From Pararhizobium sp. (GTDB taxonomy: Bacteria; Pseudomonadota; Alphaproteobacteria; Rhizobiales; Rhizobiaceae), in contig JAURWE010000046.1 of assembly GCA_030655075.1 (NCBI GenBank), positions 248,001 through 312,000 on the forward strand: a stretch of 64,000 bases of DNA. Direction: 5' to 3'. This document shows positions 23,662-32,583 of this stretch, piece after piece. Position numbers and translations under genes: made by a program. The notes beneath the pieces are model-generated. The model was not told the DNA's origin. It ran no database searches and was given only the letters and a program-made list of their open reading frames with translations. Every line of letters begins with the position of its first letter. Positions within the stretch are counted from its first letter, which is position 1.

Positions 23662-24285
23662 ATGACCGACAAAGGGTTAACAGCTCGTGACTTTACCCAG
23701 GCAGAAGATCCATTTTCCCTTTTCGGGACATGGCTTTCCGACGCTGAAGGCACCGAAATCAATGATCCGAATGCCACGGCGCTGGCCACGGTGGATGCGG
23801 ATGGTATGCCCGATGTGCGCATGGTCTTGCTCAAGGGTTTTGATGACAGGGGCTTTGTTTTCTATACGAACTTCGAGAGCCACAAAGGGCATGAAATTCT
23901 GGGCAGCATGAAGGCGGCCATGGGTTTTCACTGGAAAACACTGCGCCGGCAGGTCCGTGTTCGCGGCCCGGTGGAAATCGTCAGCGACGACGAAGCGGAC
24001 GCCTATTTTATCTCGCGCCACCCGCAAAGCAGGCTTGGTGCCTGGGCATCAAAGCAGTCCCGGCCGCTGGAAAGCCGTGCCGTGCTGGAACAGGCCGTCG
24101 CAGACTATGCTGCGCAATATGCCGACGGCAACATCCCAAGGCCGCCGAACTGGTCGGGCTTCCGCATCCGGCCGCTGTCGATCGAGTTCTGGCAGGACGG
24201 CGAGTTCCGCCTCCACGACCGCGTCGAGTTTCGCCGCCAAACGCCGGAAAGCGACTGGGCCGAGCGGGTCCGCATGTATCCGTGA
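23662..24285 (+). CDS. pdxH: Pyridoxamine 5'-phosphate oxidase
   Basis: FMN enzyme that oxidises pyridoxine or pyridoxamine 5'-phosphate to pyridoxal 5'-phosphate, the last step of vitamin B6 synthesis and salvage. The 207-residue chain has the split-barrel FMN motif PDVRMVLLKGFDDRGFVFYTN, the KTLRRQVRVRG strand and the C-terminal FWQDGEFRLHDR signature. Of two adjacent ATGs (23659 and 23662), the second has GGAAG at a better distance of five bases. PLP made here feeds ThrC and other enzymes encoded in the window. Confidence 0.95.
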   Translation: MTDKGLTARDFTQAEDPFSLFGTWLSDAEGTEINDPNATALATVDADGMPDVRMVLLKGFDDRGFVFYTNFESHKGHEILGSMKAAMGFHWKTLRRQVRVRGPVEIVSDDEADAYFISRHPQSRLGAWASKQSRPLESRAVLEQAVADYAAQYADGNIPRPPNWSGFRIRPLSIEFWQDGEFRLHDRVEFRRQTPESDWAERVRMYP

Positions 24286-24286
24286 A

Positions 24287-25342
24287 TCAGCCCCGGCCCA
24301 TGAGCCGAAAGGGAATACCCGATGCCAGTGCCGCAACGTATTCGGCCTTCTGGTAAGACCCGTTGAGCGAAATCCGGGGCAGGTTGGTCGGCCCCGCTAT
24401 GGCGCCGTCGCACAGCGTGCCTGGCCGCGTCGTCACGGCAATCTCGAAACCGAGGTCCCGGGCAATGCGATGCTCGCGCGTTGAGACGGAATGGCCGTCG
24501 CCGTAAGGATAGGCAAGGCATGTGGGCCGCTTGCCGGTAATGGCCTGGACGCGGTCAGCCGAACGGCGCAATTCTTCGCGTGCCTCGTCTTCTGCCAACC
24601 TCGCAAGCGCCCGATGGCTCACCGTATGGGCGCCAAGCTCGGCCAGAGGATTGAGCACCAGGCTCTCAAGCTCCGCCGCCCGCAGGGTCAGCCGCTCGAC
24701 GATCAGCTCCGGGTCGATCCCATGGCTGCGCGCAACCACATTCAACTGGTTGATCGCGGCGGTCTCGTCGCCGGTCATGATGAATGCGGAAATCCTGTCG
24801 AAAGCCTCGATTTTTTCCCGGACAGTGCCGGCCGGTATCGAAACCGGCCCCGCGCCGAAATCGAAATCGATGACGCCCGCCTTGGCCAGAAGTGCCTCCA
24901 GCGTTTCCCACCACATTGTGTGCGTCTTGTCGATAAAGCCTTCCGTTACAAAAACCGTGAAGGGCACGCGATGGTCGGTAAAGACGGGCTGCGCGAACTC
25001 GGCATTGTCGCGATAGCCGTCGTCCAGCGTGAAGCAGGCAATCGGCTGCTGCGGCCGCTCGCGCCCGAGATAAGAGGGCAGGTCGGACAGCGCGACAAAC
25101 CTGTAGCCGTCGCGCTTCAGCGTCAGGATCGCCGCGTCGAGAAATTCCGGCGTGATTTCGAGATGGCCATTCGGATCGAAGCCGCGCTCGATCTTCGGGC
25201 GAACATGATGCAGCGTGAAGATCGCACCGCGGCCACGCGCCGAAGACAGCAAGCCGGCGCGGCGGGCAAGCATCGACGCCCGCAATCCGCCGGTGATCAT
25301 CGCCATCTTCAGGTTTCGTCGCACCGTGGATTTCAGGGACAT
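24287..25342 (-). CDS. Polysaccharide deacetylase (NodB/CE4) family protein
   Basis: A 351-residue carbohydrate esterase 4 protein. The NodB fold is shown by TLDDGYRD (D107-D108, catalytic base and metal ligand), the metal-binding H-x3-H of the AHTVSHRAL motif near residue 240, and a late LAYPYGDG strand. Substrates of the family include N-acetylated exopolysaccharide, peptidoglycan and chitin-like oligomers; none is implied by context. No signal peptide is seen, only a basic N-terminus, so location is uncertain. It ends one base after the convergent pdxH gene. Confidence 0.87.
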   Translation of the reverse strand: MSLKSTVRRNLKMAMITGGLRASMLARRAGLLSSARGRGAIFTLHHVRPKIERGFDPNGHLEITPEFLDAAILTLKRDGYRFVALSDLPSYLGRERPQQPIACFTLDDGYRDNAEFAQPVFTDHRVPFTVFVTEGFIDKTHTMWWETLEALLAKAGVIDFDFGAGPVSIPAGTVREKIEAFDRISAFIMTGDETAAINQLNVVARSHGIDPELIVERLTLRAAELESLVLNPLAELGAHTVSHRALARLAEDEAREELRRSADRVQAITGKRPTCLAYPYGDGHSVSTREHRIARDLGFEIAVTTRPGTLCDGAIAGPTNLPRISLNGSYQKAEYVAALASGIPFRLMGRG

Positions 25343-25423
25343 GGACGGAGGCTCCGGTGCATCATCCCCATCCGCATAACAGACGCGGCTTAATTGAACC
25401 TGAATCCCGGCCTGTCTTGTCCC

Positions 25424-26839
25424 TTACGTCTGCGTGCCGCCGACGGTGATCTGGTCCATGCGCAGATGCGGCTGGCCGACGCCGACCGGAACCCATTGCC
25501 CCGCCTTGCCGCAATTGCCCATGCCGCCGTCGAGTTGCATGTCGTTGCCGATCATGGTGACGCGCTGCATGGCGTCCGGTCCGTTGCCGATCAGCATGGC
25601 GCCTTTCACCGGCGCACCGACCTTGCCGTTTTCGATCATGTAGGCCTCGGTGCAGCCGAAGACGAACTTGCCCGAGGTGATGTCCACCTGGCCGCCGCCG
25701 AAGGCGACCGCATAGATGCCCTTTTTGACGGAGGCGATGATTTCCTCCGGCGTCTTGTCGCCGCCGAGCATGTAGGTGTTGGTCATGCGCGGCATCGGCA
25801 CATGGGCATAACCCTGGCGGCGGCCGTTGCCGGTGGCGGTCATGCCCATCAGACGGGCGTTCTGGCGGTCCTGCATGTAGCCGACCAGCTTTCCGTCCTC
25901 GATCAGCACGTTGTATGCAGAGGGCGTGCCTTCGTCGTCGATGGTGATCGAGCCGCGCCGGGCGTCGATCGTGCCGTCGTCGACAACGGTAACGCCCCGG
26001 GAGGCCACCTGCTGGCCCATCAGCCCGGCAAAGGCGGACGTCTTCTTGCGGTTGAAATCGCCTTCCAGCCCGTGACCGACCGCCTCGTGCAGCATGACAC
26101 CCGGCCAGCCCGACGAGAGAACGACGTCCATCGTGCCTGCCGGGGCCTCGATCGCATCGAGATTGACCAGTGCCTGCCGCAACGCATCGTCGGCACCGGC
26201 CTGCCAGTTTTCGGTCAGCACGAAATCATCGAAGCCACGCCGTCCGCCGACGCCGTAGGAGCCCGATTCCTGCCGGTCGCCGTCACCGGCCACGACGGAA
26301 ATGTTGAGCCGCGTCATCGGCCTTATGTCCTGCATGCGATGGCCGTCGGCACGCAGGATATCGACCACCTGCCAGCTGGCCCCGATCGAGGCGCTGACCT
26401 GCCGCACCTTCGGATCTTTGGCGCGGATATAGGCATCGATCTCCTGAAGCAGCGCCACCTTGGCCTCGAAGGACGGTTCGCCGATCGGGTTCTCGTCGCC
26501 GTAATATTTCTTGTTGGTGCGCTGCGGGGCAGCCGCATAGGAACCGGAATAGCCGCGCGTCACGGCGCCGACCGCGTCGGAGGCCCGCTTCAATGCCGCC
26601 AGCGACAGGTCGCCGGCATGGGCATAACCGACAGCTTCGCCCGCCACGGCCCGAAGCCCAAAGCCCTGGTCCGTATTGAAACTGCCACCCTTGAGGCGGC
26701 CATTGTCGAAGGACAGCGATTCCGACTGGATATGCTCGATGAAAAGTTCGCCATCATCGGCACCCAAAAGCGCCGAAGTCAGAACATCGCGAACGGCAGC
26801 CTCGTCGCTGTCGAAGAGGGCAAGAAGATCGGTGTTCAT
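25424..26839 (-). CDS. tldD: Metalloprotease TldD
   Basis: A 471-residue zinc-dependent peptidase of the TldD/PmbA family. TldD with TldE trims modified peptides such as microcins and degrades unfolded or antitoxin peptides. The zinc motif H-E-x3-H is present near residue 255 in LHEAVGHGLEG, followed by RKKTSAFAG, and the substrate-strand region GVTVVDDGTI is conserved. Length is as expected. The TldE partner is not in the window. Flanked upstream by an IalB-like gene on the same strand. Confidence 0.94.
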   Translation of the reverse strand: MNTDLLALFDSDEAAVRDVLTSALLGADDGELFIEHIQSESLSFDNGRLKGGSFNTDQGFGLRAVAGEAVGYAHAGDLSLAALKRASDAVGAVTRGYSGSYAAAPQRTNKKYYGDENPIGEPSFEAKVALLQEIDAYIRAKDPKVRQVSASIGASWQVVDILRADGHRMQDIRPMTRLNISVVAGDGDRQESGSYGVGGRRGFDDFVLTENWQAGADDALRQALVNLDAIEAPAGTMDVVLSSGWPGVMLHEAVGHGLEGDFNRKKTSAFAGLMGQQVASRGVTVVDDGTIDARRGSITIDDEGTPSAYNVLIEDGKLVGYMQDRQNARLMGMTATGNGRRQGYAHVPMPRMTNTYMLGGDKTPEEIIASVKKGIYAVAFGGGQVDITSGKFVFGCTEAYMIENGKVGAPVKGAMLIGNGPDAMQRVTMIGNDMQLDGGMGNCGKAGQWVPVGVGQPHLRMDQITVGGTQT

Positions 26840-26915
26840 GGGTGCGGGCTCCGCATGCGAGGGCTAGGACATCCGCTCAATTTAGGAGCTGAGCTTGCGA
26901 AAACCAAGGGCCGGA

Positions 26916-27461
26916 TCAGGGCAGCGCGTCGTAACCCGAGCCGAAGCCGTTGAGGTCAACCGGGATGCCGATGCCTTCTTCCGGCGACTGGAAGACGATG
27001 AACGTGGCCGACTTGCCGGCCCGGAAGGTCTTCAGCAATTCGTCTTCAAGCACCACCTCGGCATAGCAGCCATCGGCAAAGCAGCGCACGAAATAGGCGC
27101 GGCCGATATCCTTGCCGTCGACATTGAGGCCAAGACCGTTGGGCAGCAGCACGCCGAGAGGCGCCAGCACGCGGAGAATCTTTGCCTTGCGGTCTGCCGT
27201 CTTCAGCACGACCACAGACAGGCCGACTTCCGGCCGGTCATCGGCAATGACGTTCTGCATCAGCGCGCACTGTTCGGCCGTCGCCCCGGCAGGCTGGTCA
27301 CAGACGATCGACCAGGCGCCATGATTCGACTTCACCGTGCCGGGTTGCTGGGCTGCAGCCTGACTGGAAAGCGGTAAGGCGGCGACTGCCAGAATGGCAA
27401 GGCCGAACGCTGCTTTCGAGACATGGGCAGGGGAAAGACGAAAAAGGGAGATCAGGCCCAT
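26916..27461 (-). CDS. Invasion-associated locus B (IalB) family protein
   Basis: A 181-residue secreted protein of the IalB family. Signal peptide to about residue 36 (QAAAQQ); the mature domain starts with the typical W-x-x-C pairing SNHGAWSIVCDQP and has further Cys in AEQCAL, YFVRCFADGCYAEV. Bartonella IalB is tied to erythrocyte invasion, but the family is widespread in free-living rhizobia and its real function is unknown. The gene lies between tldD and a MITE-like element. Confidence 0.87.
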   Translation of the reverse strand: MGLISLFRLSPAHVSKAAFGLAILAVAALPLSSQAAAQQPGTVKSNHGAWSIVCDQPAGATAEQCALMQNVIADDRPEVGLSVVVLKTADRKAKILRVLAPLGVLLPNGLGLNVDGKDIGRAYFVRCFADGCYAEVVLEDELLKTFRAGKSATFIVFQSPEEGIGIPVDLNGFGSGYDALP

Positions 27462-27528
27462 AAATACCTCAAAGGATCGAATCAGGTGGGCTATTCTTGA
27501 AGTGCGCGCCTGGAAATGGAAAGCCCTA

Positions 27529-27794
27529 ATACCAAGGGTCGGTGATAGGAACGGATAGGATGCCTGCAGCAGGTCTTTCGGCTAGGCGCGTTTCGAAGAG
27601 CGATGCTCTTCGCATCGGTCGAGAAGCGCAACAACGCCGAAAGACCTGCTGGAGGCACCTTCGGTCGGCTTCTCTTCGTCTCCGGCGGCGTCGAGGCTCT
27701 TGCACGATGCGACGGCATCGCGGCTGCGAACCTCTCCTAGCCGGAAACGAAGATCGAGCCGATGCTATCGATTCCTATTATCGATCCTTGGTAT
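27529..27794. mobile_element. MITE-like element with 30-base terminal inverted repeats
   Basis: A 266-base non-coding element. The ends (27529-27558 and 27765-27794) are inverted repeats identical at 25 of 30 positions, beginning ATACCAAGG. If the ends are trimmed to CCAAGG/CCTTGG, the element is flanked by TA on both sides, as for Tc1/IS630-type insertions. Inside are perfect 15-base arms AGCAGGTCTTTCGGC (27568-27582) and its complement (27636-27650), enclosing a hairpin CGAAGAGC-gat-GCTCTTCG (27594-27612). No transposase is encoded. The remainder of this 663-base gap (27795-28124) is the ctaC leader and promoter region with no gene visible. Confidence 0.7.
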
Positions 27795-28124
27795 AACTTC
27801 TTTTCAGTCGGGTATGGCCGAAATTGGGCCATCCGTCCAGGACAGCGTTCTCGGCCATCAAGCTTGCCTCTGGCTATTATTTATAAAGACGATTGTGGGC
27901 GCCGCCAATCCGGGGTTGGCAAGCCGAGGGTGGTTCATGTTACAACGATTTAGCGGCCGCTTTAAATGCCATTCCTGCCCCGGTGCAGCTTTGCGCAAAA
28001 ATGCCGCATGGGCATTCATGGTCAGTGGTTGCGGCGGCAACCAAACTGTGGTTTGAAGCGGTGAATGATGCAGGGATTCTGCGTCTTTGTTTGATGCCGA
28101 TCAGACGCGTTAGGGAGATTCGTA

Positions 28125-29000
28125 GTGAAAAACAAAGCTTATGCAGTGATGGCCGCCCTGGCCTGTCTGTTTTTTGCTTCCAGTGCCTTTGCCGACAAGC
28201 CATATCCTTGGCAGTCGACCTTCCAGCCTGCTGCCACCAGCATCATGGAAGAAATCACCTGGTTCGAGCATTATACACTGTGGTTCATCATCCCGATCAC
28301 GCTGTTCGTTTTGGCTCTCCTGATCATCGTCGTGGTGAAGTTCCGCGAGAGCGCCAACCCGGTGCCGTCAAAGACCAGCCACAATACGGCGATCGAGATC
28401 GTCTGGACCGTCGGCCCAGTCGTTCTCCTGCTGTTTCTGGCCATTCCGTCCTTCCAGCTCCTGACCAAGCAACTGACGCCGCCGGAGCAGCCGGACCTGA
28501 CGGTCAAGGCCACCGGCTACCAGTGGTACTGGGGCTACGAATATCAGGTCGGCGAAACGCCTGTCACTTTCGATTCGCTGCTTCTGCCCGATGCCGATCG
28601 CGCCAGCGCCGGCAAGGAAGACAAGGAAGCCTATCCGCGCCTTCTGGCCGTGGACAATGAAGTGGTCGTTCCGGTCGGCAAGACGGTTCGTCTGCTCGTC
28701 ACCGGCGCCGACGTCATCCACGCATTTGCAATGCCGTCCTTCGGCATCAAGATCGATGCCATTCCCGGCCGCATGAACGAAACCTGGTTCAAGGCAGACC
28801 GCGAAGGCCTGTTCTACGGACAGTGTTCCGAGTTGTGCGGCAAGGACCACGCGTTCATGCCGATCGCCATTCGCGTTGTTTCGCAGGAGAAGTACGACAC
28901 CTGGATCGCGGCCGCCGCGACCAATGTCGGCGACGCGAACAAGGCGCTCATGGCATCGCTCGACGAGACGGCAAAGACCGTCGACGTCGCCGCACAGTAA
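28125..29000 (+). CDS. ctaC: Cytochrome c oxidase subunit II
   Basis: Electron-entry subunit of the aa3-type oxidase, 291 residues. A signal peptide (1-23), two TM helices (about 50-71 and 92-112) and a periplasmic cupredoxin domain. The binuclear CuA ligands are all present: H199, C234, E236, C238, H242 and M245, with the aromatic YQWYWGYEY stretch that receives electrons from cytochrome c. The start is a GTG (28125) with AGGGAG eight bases upstream. First gene of the cta operon; ctaD follows after 18 bases. Confidence 0.97.
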   Translation: MKNKAYAVMAALACLFFASSAFADKPYPWQSTFQPAATSIMEEITWFEHYTLWFIIPITLFVLALLIIVVVKFRESANPVPSKTSHNTAIEIVWTVGPVVLLLFLAIPSFQLLTKQLTPPEQPDLTVKATGYQWYWGYEYQVGETPVTFDSLLLPDADRASAGKEDKEAYPRLLAVDNEVVVPVGKTVRLLVTGADVIHAFAMPSFGIKIDAIPGRMNETWFKADREGLFYGQCSELCGKDHAFMPIAIRVVSQEKYDTWIAAAATNVGDANKALMASLDETAKTVDVAAQ

Positions 29001-29018
29001 TTGATAGGAGCAACGGCC

Positions 29019-30707
29019 ATGGCTGGAACACACACTGCTCACGATCAGCTTCAGGCGCATGCCGAACACGATCATGACCACCACGAACACAAGCCGCTCG
29101 GGTTCTTCGCCCGCTGGTTCCTGTCGACGAACCACAAGGACATCGGCACGCTGTACCTGATCTTCGCGATCTTCGCGGGCATCGTCGGCGGCACGCTGTC
29201 GGTCTTCATGCGCTGGGAACTGGCCGAGCCAGGCATCCAGATCTTCCACGGCCTTGCGTCCATGGTCTACGGCTTCGAAGGCGATGCCGCGATCGATGGC
29301 GGCAAGCACATGTACAACGTTTTCACGACGGCGCACGCCCTGATCATGATCTTCTTCATGGTCATGCCGGCGCTGATCGGCGGCTTTGCCAACTGGATGG
29401 TTCCGATCATGATCGGCGCGCCGGATATGGCCTTCCCGCGCATGAACAACATCTCCTTCTGGCTGATCATCCCGGCCTTCCTCTTGGTCTTCCTGTCGAT
29501 GTTCGCAGAAGGCCCGGCCGGCGGTTACGGTGTCGGCGGCGGCTGGACGATCTATCCGCCGCTCTCGACCTCGGGACAGCCCGGTCCCGCGATGGATCTG
29601 GCCATTCTCGGCCTGCATCTGGCCGGTGCCTCGTCGATCCTCGGCGCGATCAACTTCATCACCACCATCCTCAACATGCGCGCTCCGGGCATGACGCTGC
29701 ACAAGATGCCGTTGTTTGCCTGGTCGGTGCTGATCACCGCCTTCCTGCTTCTGCTCTCGCTGCCGGTTCTGGCGGGCGGCATCACCATGCTGCTCACCGA
29801 CCGCAACTTCGGCACGGCCTTCTTCGCCCCTGAAGGCGGCGGCGACCCGATCCTGTTCCAACACTTGTTCTGGTTCTTCGGTCACCCGGAAGTCTACATC
29901 CTGATCCTGCCCGGCTTCGGCATCGTCAGCCACATCGTCTCGACCTTCTCACGCAAGCCGATCTTCGGTTACCTCGGCATGGCCTATGCCATGGTCGCCA
30001 TCGGCGCCGTCGGCTTCATCGTCTGGGCGCACCACATGTACACGGTCGGCATGTCGCTCAACACGCAGCGCTACTTCGTCTTCGCCACGATGGTCATCGC
30101 GGTTCCGACAGGCGTGAAGATCTTCTCCTGGATCGCGACGATGTGGGGCGGCTCGATCCGCTTCGCCACGCCGATGGTCTGGGCGATCGGCTTCATCTTC
30201 CTGTTCACCGTCGGCGGCGTCACCGGTGTCCAGCTGGCAAACGCCGGTCTCGACCGCGCCATGCACGACACCTACTACGTGGTCGCCCACTTCCACTACG
30301 TTCTGTCGCTCGGCGCCGTCTTCGCCATCTTCGCAGCCTGGTACTACTGGTTCCCGAAGATGACCGGCTACATGTATTCGGAATTCATCGGCAAGCTGCA
30401 CTTCTGGGTCATGTTCATCGGCGTGAACCTCGTGTTCTTCCCGCAGCATTTCCTCGGCCTTGCCGGCATGCCGCGCCGCTACATCGACTATCCGGATGCA
30501 TTCGCCGGCTGGAACATGGTTTCGTCCTACGGCTCCTACATCTCGGCCATCGGCGTGTTGATCTTCCTCTACGGCGTCTTCGAAGCCTTCGCCAAGAAGC
30601 GCGTCGCTGGCGACAATCCGTGGGGCGAGGGTGCCAACACGCTGGAATGGACGCTGTCGTCGCCGCCGCCTTTCCACCAGTGGGAACAACTGCCGCGCAT
30701 CAAGTAA
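29019..30707 (+). CDS. ctaD: Cytochrome c oxidase subunit I
   Basis: Catalytic proton-pumping subunit, 562 residues with twelve predicted membrane helices, carrying heme a, heme a3 and CuB. Conserved segments seen include the PALIGGFANW loop, FWFFGHPEVYILILPGFG (CuB His and the cross-linked Tyr helix), WAHHMYTVG, and the HDTYYVVAHFHYVL helix with the three His ligands for the hemes. The ATG at 29019 has TAGGAG eight bases upstream; a TTG at 29001 would add six residues without family support. A small hairpin separates it from ctaB. Confidence 0.98.
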   Translation: MAGTHTAHDQLQAHAEHDHDHHEHKPLGFFARWFLSTNHKDIGTLYLIFAIFAGIVGGTLSVFMRWELAEPGIQIFHGLASMVYGFEGDAAIDGGKHMYNVFTTAHALIMIFFMVMPALIGGFANWMVPIMIGAPDMAFPRMNNISFWLIIPAFLLVFLSMFAEGPAGGYGVGGGWTIYPPLSTSGQPGPAMDLAILGLHLAGASSILGAINFITTILNMRAPGMTLHKMPLFAWSVLITAFLLLLSLPVLAGGITMLLTDRNFGTAFFAPEGGGDPILFQHLFWFFGHPEVYILILPGFGIVSHIVSTFSRKPIFGYLGMAYAMVAIGAVGFIVWAHHMYTVGMSLNTQRYFVFATMVIAVPTGVKIFSWIATMWGGSIRFATPMVWAIGFIFLFTVGGVTGVQLANAGLDRAMHDTYYVVAHFHYVLSLGAVFAIFAAWYYWFPKMTGYMYSEFIGKLHFWVMFIGVNLVFFPQHFLGLAGMPRRYIDYPDAFAGWNMVSSYGSYISAIGVLIFLYGVFEAFAKKRVAGDNPWGEGANTLEWTLSSPPPFHQWEQLPRIK

Positions 30708-30724
30708 GCGCCTGGCAAACCTCA

Positions 30725-30746
30725 AGGCCGCCGGAAACGGCGGCCT
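30725..30746 (+). terminator. Hairpin between ctaD and ctaB
   Basis: AGGCCGCC (30725-30732) pairs perfectly with GGCGGCCT (30739-30746), followed by GTTTCT. It could act as a partial terminator or RNA-stability element that lowers expression of the assembly genes relative to ctaC-ctaD. Confidence 0.55.
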
Positions 30747-30782
30747 GTTTCTCCAGAGACGAAGACAACAAGCAGGACCGAC

Positions 30783-31739
30783 ATGGCGATCATCGACAAT
30801 CACGAGGCAATGGGCGAGGACGGCGGTGTTCGCCTGTCCGAGGCCAGCGCACGGGATTTCTTCGAGCTGCTGAAACCACGCGTCATGTCGCTGGTGGTGT
30901 TCACGGCCCTTGCCGGCCTCGTGCTCGCCCCCGGCCACATCAACCCGCTGATCGGCTTCATCGCCATCCTCTGTATCGCCGTGGGCGCCGGAGCCTCCGG
31001 TGCCCTGAATATGTGGTACGATGCCGATATCGATGCGGTCATGACCCGCACCGCGACGCGCCCGATCCCGGCCGGAAAGATCCTGCCCGAGGAAGCGCTG
31101 GCTTTCGGCCTGATCCTGTCGGCCTTCTCGGTCTGTATCCTTGGCCTCGCGGTCAACTGGCTGTCGGCCTTCCTGCTCGCCTTCACCATCTTCTTCTACG
31201 CCGTCGTCTACACGATGTGGCTGAAGCGCTCGACGCCCCAGAACATCGTCATCGGCGGCGCTGCCGGTGCCTTCCCGCCGATGATCGGCTGGGCCTGCGT
31301 CACCAACAGCATCTCGGCTGAAAGCATCGTTCTCTTCCTCATCACTTTTCTGTGGACACCGGCCCATTTCTGGGCGCTGGCCCTGTTCAAGATGCGCGAC
31401 TATGGCGCTGTCGGCGTGCCGATGCTGCCGAACGTGTCAGGCGAGGCGACGACCAAGACGCAGATCGTCATCTACGCCGTGCTGACCGCCATCATCGCCG
31501 TCGTGCCGTCCTTTATGGGTTTTGCCAGCATCTGGTACGGCGCCTTCGCCCTGGCGCTCGGCCTCGGCTTCGTCTGGTATTCGCTGGATGTGCTGCGTAT
31601 GCCTGAAGGTGACGAGCGCATGCTGCCGGCCAAGAAGCTCTTCGCCTTCTCGATCGTCTATCTCTTTGCAATCTTTTCCGGCCTCATGGTCGATCACTGG
31701 GTGTCGGCCTTGCTGACAGCCCAGGGAGGTCTGGTCTGA
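30783..31739 (+). CDS. ctaB: Protoheme IX farnesyltransferase (heme O synthase)
   Basis: Adds a farnesyl group to heme B to give heme O, precursor of heme A for the oxidase. A 318-residue membrane protein of the UbiA prenyltransferase superfamily with about nine helices. The first Asp-rich motif N76-x3-D80-x3-D84 (NMWYDADID) binds the Mg-diphosphate; the conserved KRSTPQNIVIGGAAGAFPP loop and the RDYxxxGVPMLP-type segment follow. Its stop overlaps the start of the small downstream gene by one base. Confidence 0.96.
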   Translation: MAIIDNHEAMGEDGGVRLSEASARDFFELLKPRVMSLVVFTALAGLVLAPGHINPLIGFIAILCIAVGAGASGALNMWYDADIDAVMTRTATRPIPAGKILPEEALAFGLILSAFSVCILGLAVNWLSAFLLAFTIFFYAVVYTMWLKRSTPQNIVIGGAAGAFPPMIGWACVTNSISAESIVLFLITFLWTPAHFWALALFKMRDYGAVGVPMLPNVSGEATTKTQIVIYAVLTAIIAVVPSFMGFASIWYGAFALALGLGFVWYSLDVLRMPEGDERMLPAKKLFAFSIVYLFAIFSGLMVDHWVSALLTAQGGLV

Positions 31740-31885
31740 TGAAAATGGAAACCGTCAAGCTCAACGACGCCCAGAAAAAGTCCCGCCGCGGCCGCAACAT
31801 CGCGCTCGGCCTGGTTCTGGCCGGCCTCGTCGTCCTGTTCTACATCGTCACGCTGGTGAAGTTCTCCGGCGGTATGGTGAGCTGA
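31739..31885 (+). CDS. Small CoxF-like membrane protein of the cta operon
   Basis: A 48-residue protein, too short for usual length cut-offs. It starts with an ATG that overlaps the ctaB stop (TGATG) and its own TGA overlaps the ctaG ATG in the same way. A basic N-terminus (KKSRRGRN near residues 13-20) precedes one membrane helix, residues 21-40 (IALGLVLAGLVVLFYIVTLV), giving an N-in topology. A gene of this size and form lies at this place in other rhizobial cta operons, annotated as CoxF or oxidase assembly protein. Role not established; assembly or stability of the complex is inferred from position. Confidence 0.85.
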   Translation: MKMETVKLNDAQKKSRRGRNIALGLVLAGLVVLFYIVTLVKFSGGMVS

Positions 31886-32520
31886 TGTCGGGCAGGACCG
31901 GGAACGTGGAAACCCCCAAGGCCAAACCCGCAAAGACCGCCGCCGAGCGCAACAACGGCCGCGTCGTCATTGCCTGTCTGGTCTTCGTCGCCTCCATGGT
32001 CGGCATGTCCTATGCTGCCGTGCCGCTCTACAAGATGTTCTGCGAGGTCACCGGCTATGACGGCACGACGAAGCGCGTCGAGCAGGCCTCTGACGTCGTT
32101 CTCGACCGCGATATCACCGTGCGCTTCGACGCCAACACCGCCAACGGCCTTCCCTGGGATTTCCAGCCGGTCAAGCGCGAGGTCAAGCTGAAGATCGGCG
32201 AAACCGTGCAGATTATGTACAAGGCGAAAAACATCTCGAAGGTGGCCACGACAGGGCAGGCGACGTTCAACGTCACGCCGCTCAGTGCTGGCGCCTACTT
32301 CAACAAGATCCACTGCTTCTGTTTCACCGAGACGACGCTGCAGCCGGGCGAAGAGATGGAGATGCCGGTGGTGTTCTTCGTCGACCCGGCGATTGTCGAA
32401 CCGATCGAAACAAAAGACATTCAAACTTTGACGCTTTCCTATACATTCTATCCGCATGAGGTGACAAAGCCGGTCGCCGCCATTTCCGGCGGCACGGAAA
32501 AGACCTCCAAGGATTTGTAA
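31885..32520 (+). CDS. ctaG: Cytochrome c oxidase assembly protein CtaG/Cox11
   Basis: Copper chaperone that delivers Cu to the CuB site of subunit I. 211 residues: one TM helix (about 27-45) and a periplasmic immunoglobulin-like domain. The copper-binding C144-F-C146-F motif (HCFCF) is intact and followed by the QPGEEMEMPVVF strand. The start overlaps the stop of the small membrane protein by one base. Next gene is ctaE after 63 bases. Confidence 0.96.
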   Translation: MSGRTGNVETPKAKPAKTAAERNNGRVVIACLVFVASMVGMSYAAVPLYKMFCEVTGYDGTTKRVEQASDVVLDRDITVRFDANTANGLPWDFQPVKREVKLKIGETVQIMYKAKNISKVATTGQATFNVTPLSAGAYFNKIHCFCFTETTLQPGEEMEMPVVFFVDPAIVEPIETKDIQTLTLSYTFYPHEVTKPVAAISGGTEKTSKDL

Positions 32521-32583
32521 CTGCCTGATCTTTCCGCTCCGGCGGGGACGCTACCTGAACGAAAGACATCCGGGGATACCGAC

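Noticed and set aside
27540..28056. Several 60-120 codon frames around the MITE-like element
   Set aside because: They cross palindromes and the operon leader, have no shared domain and lack ribosome sites.
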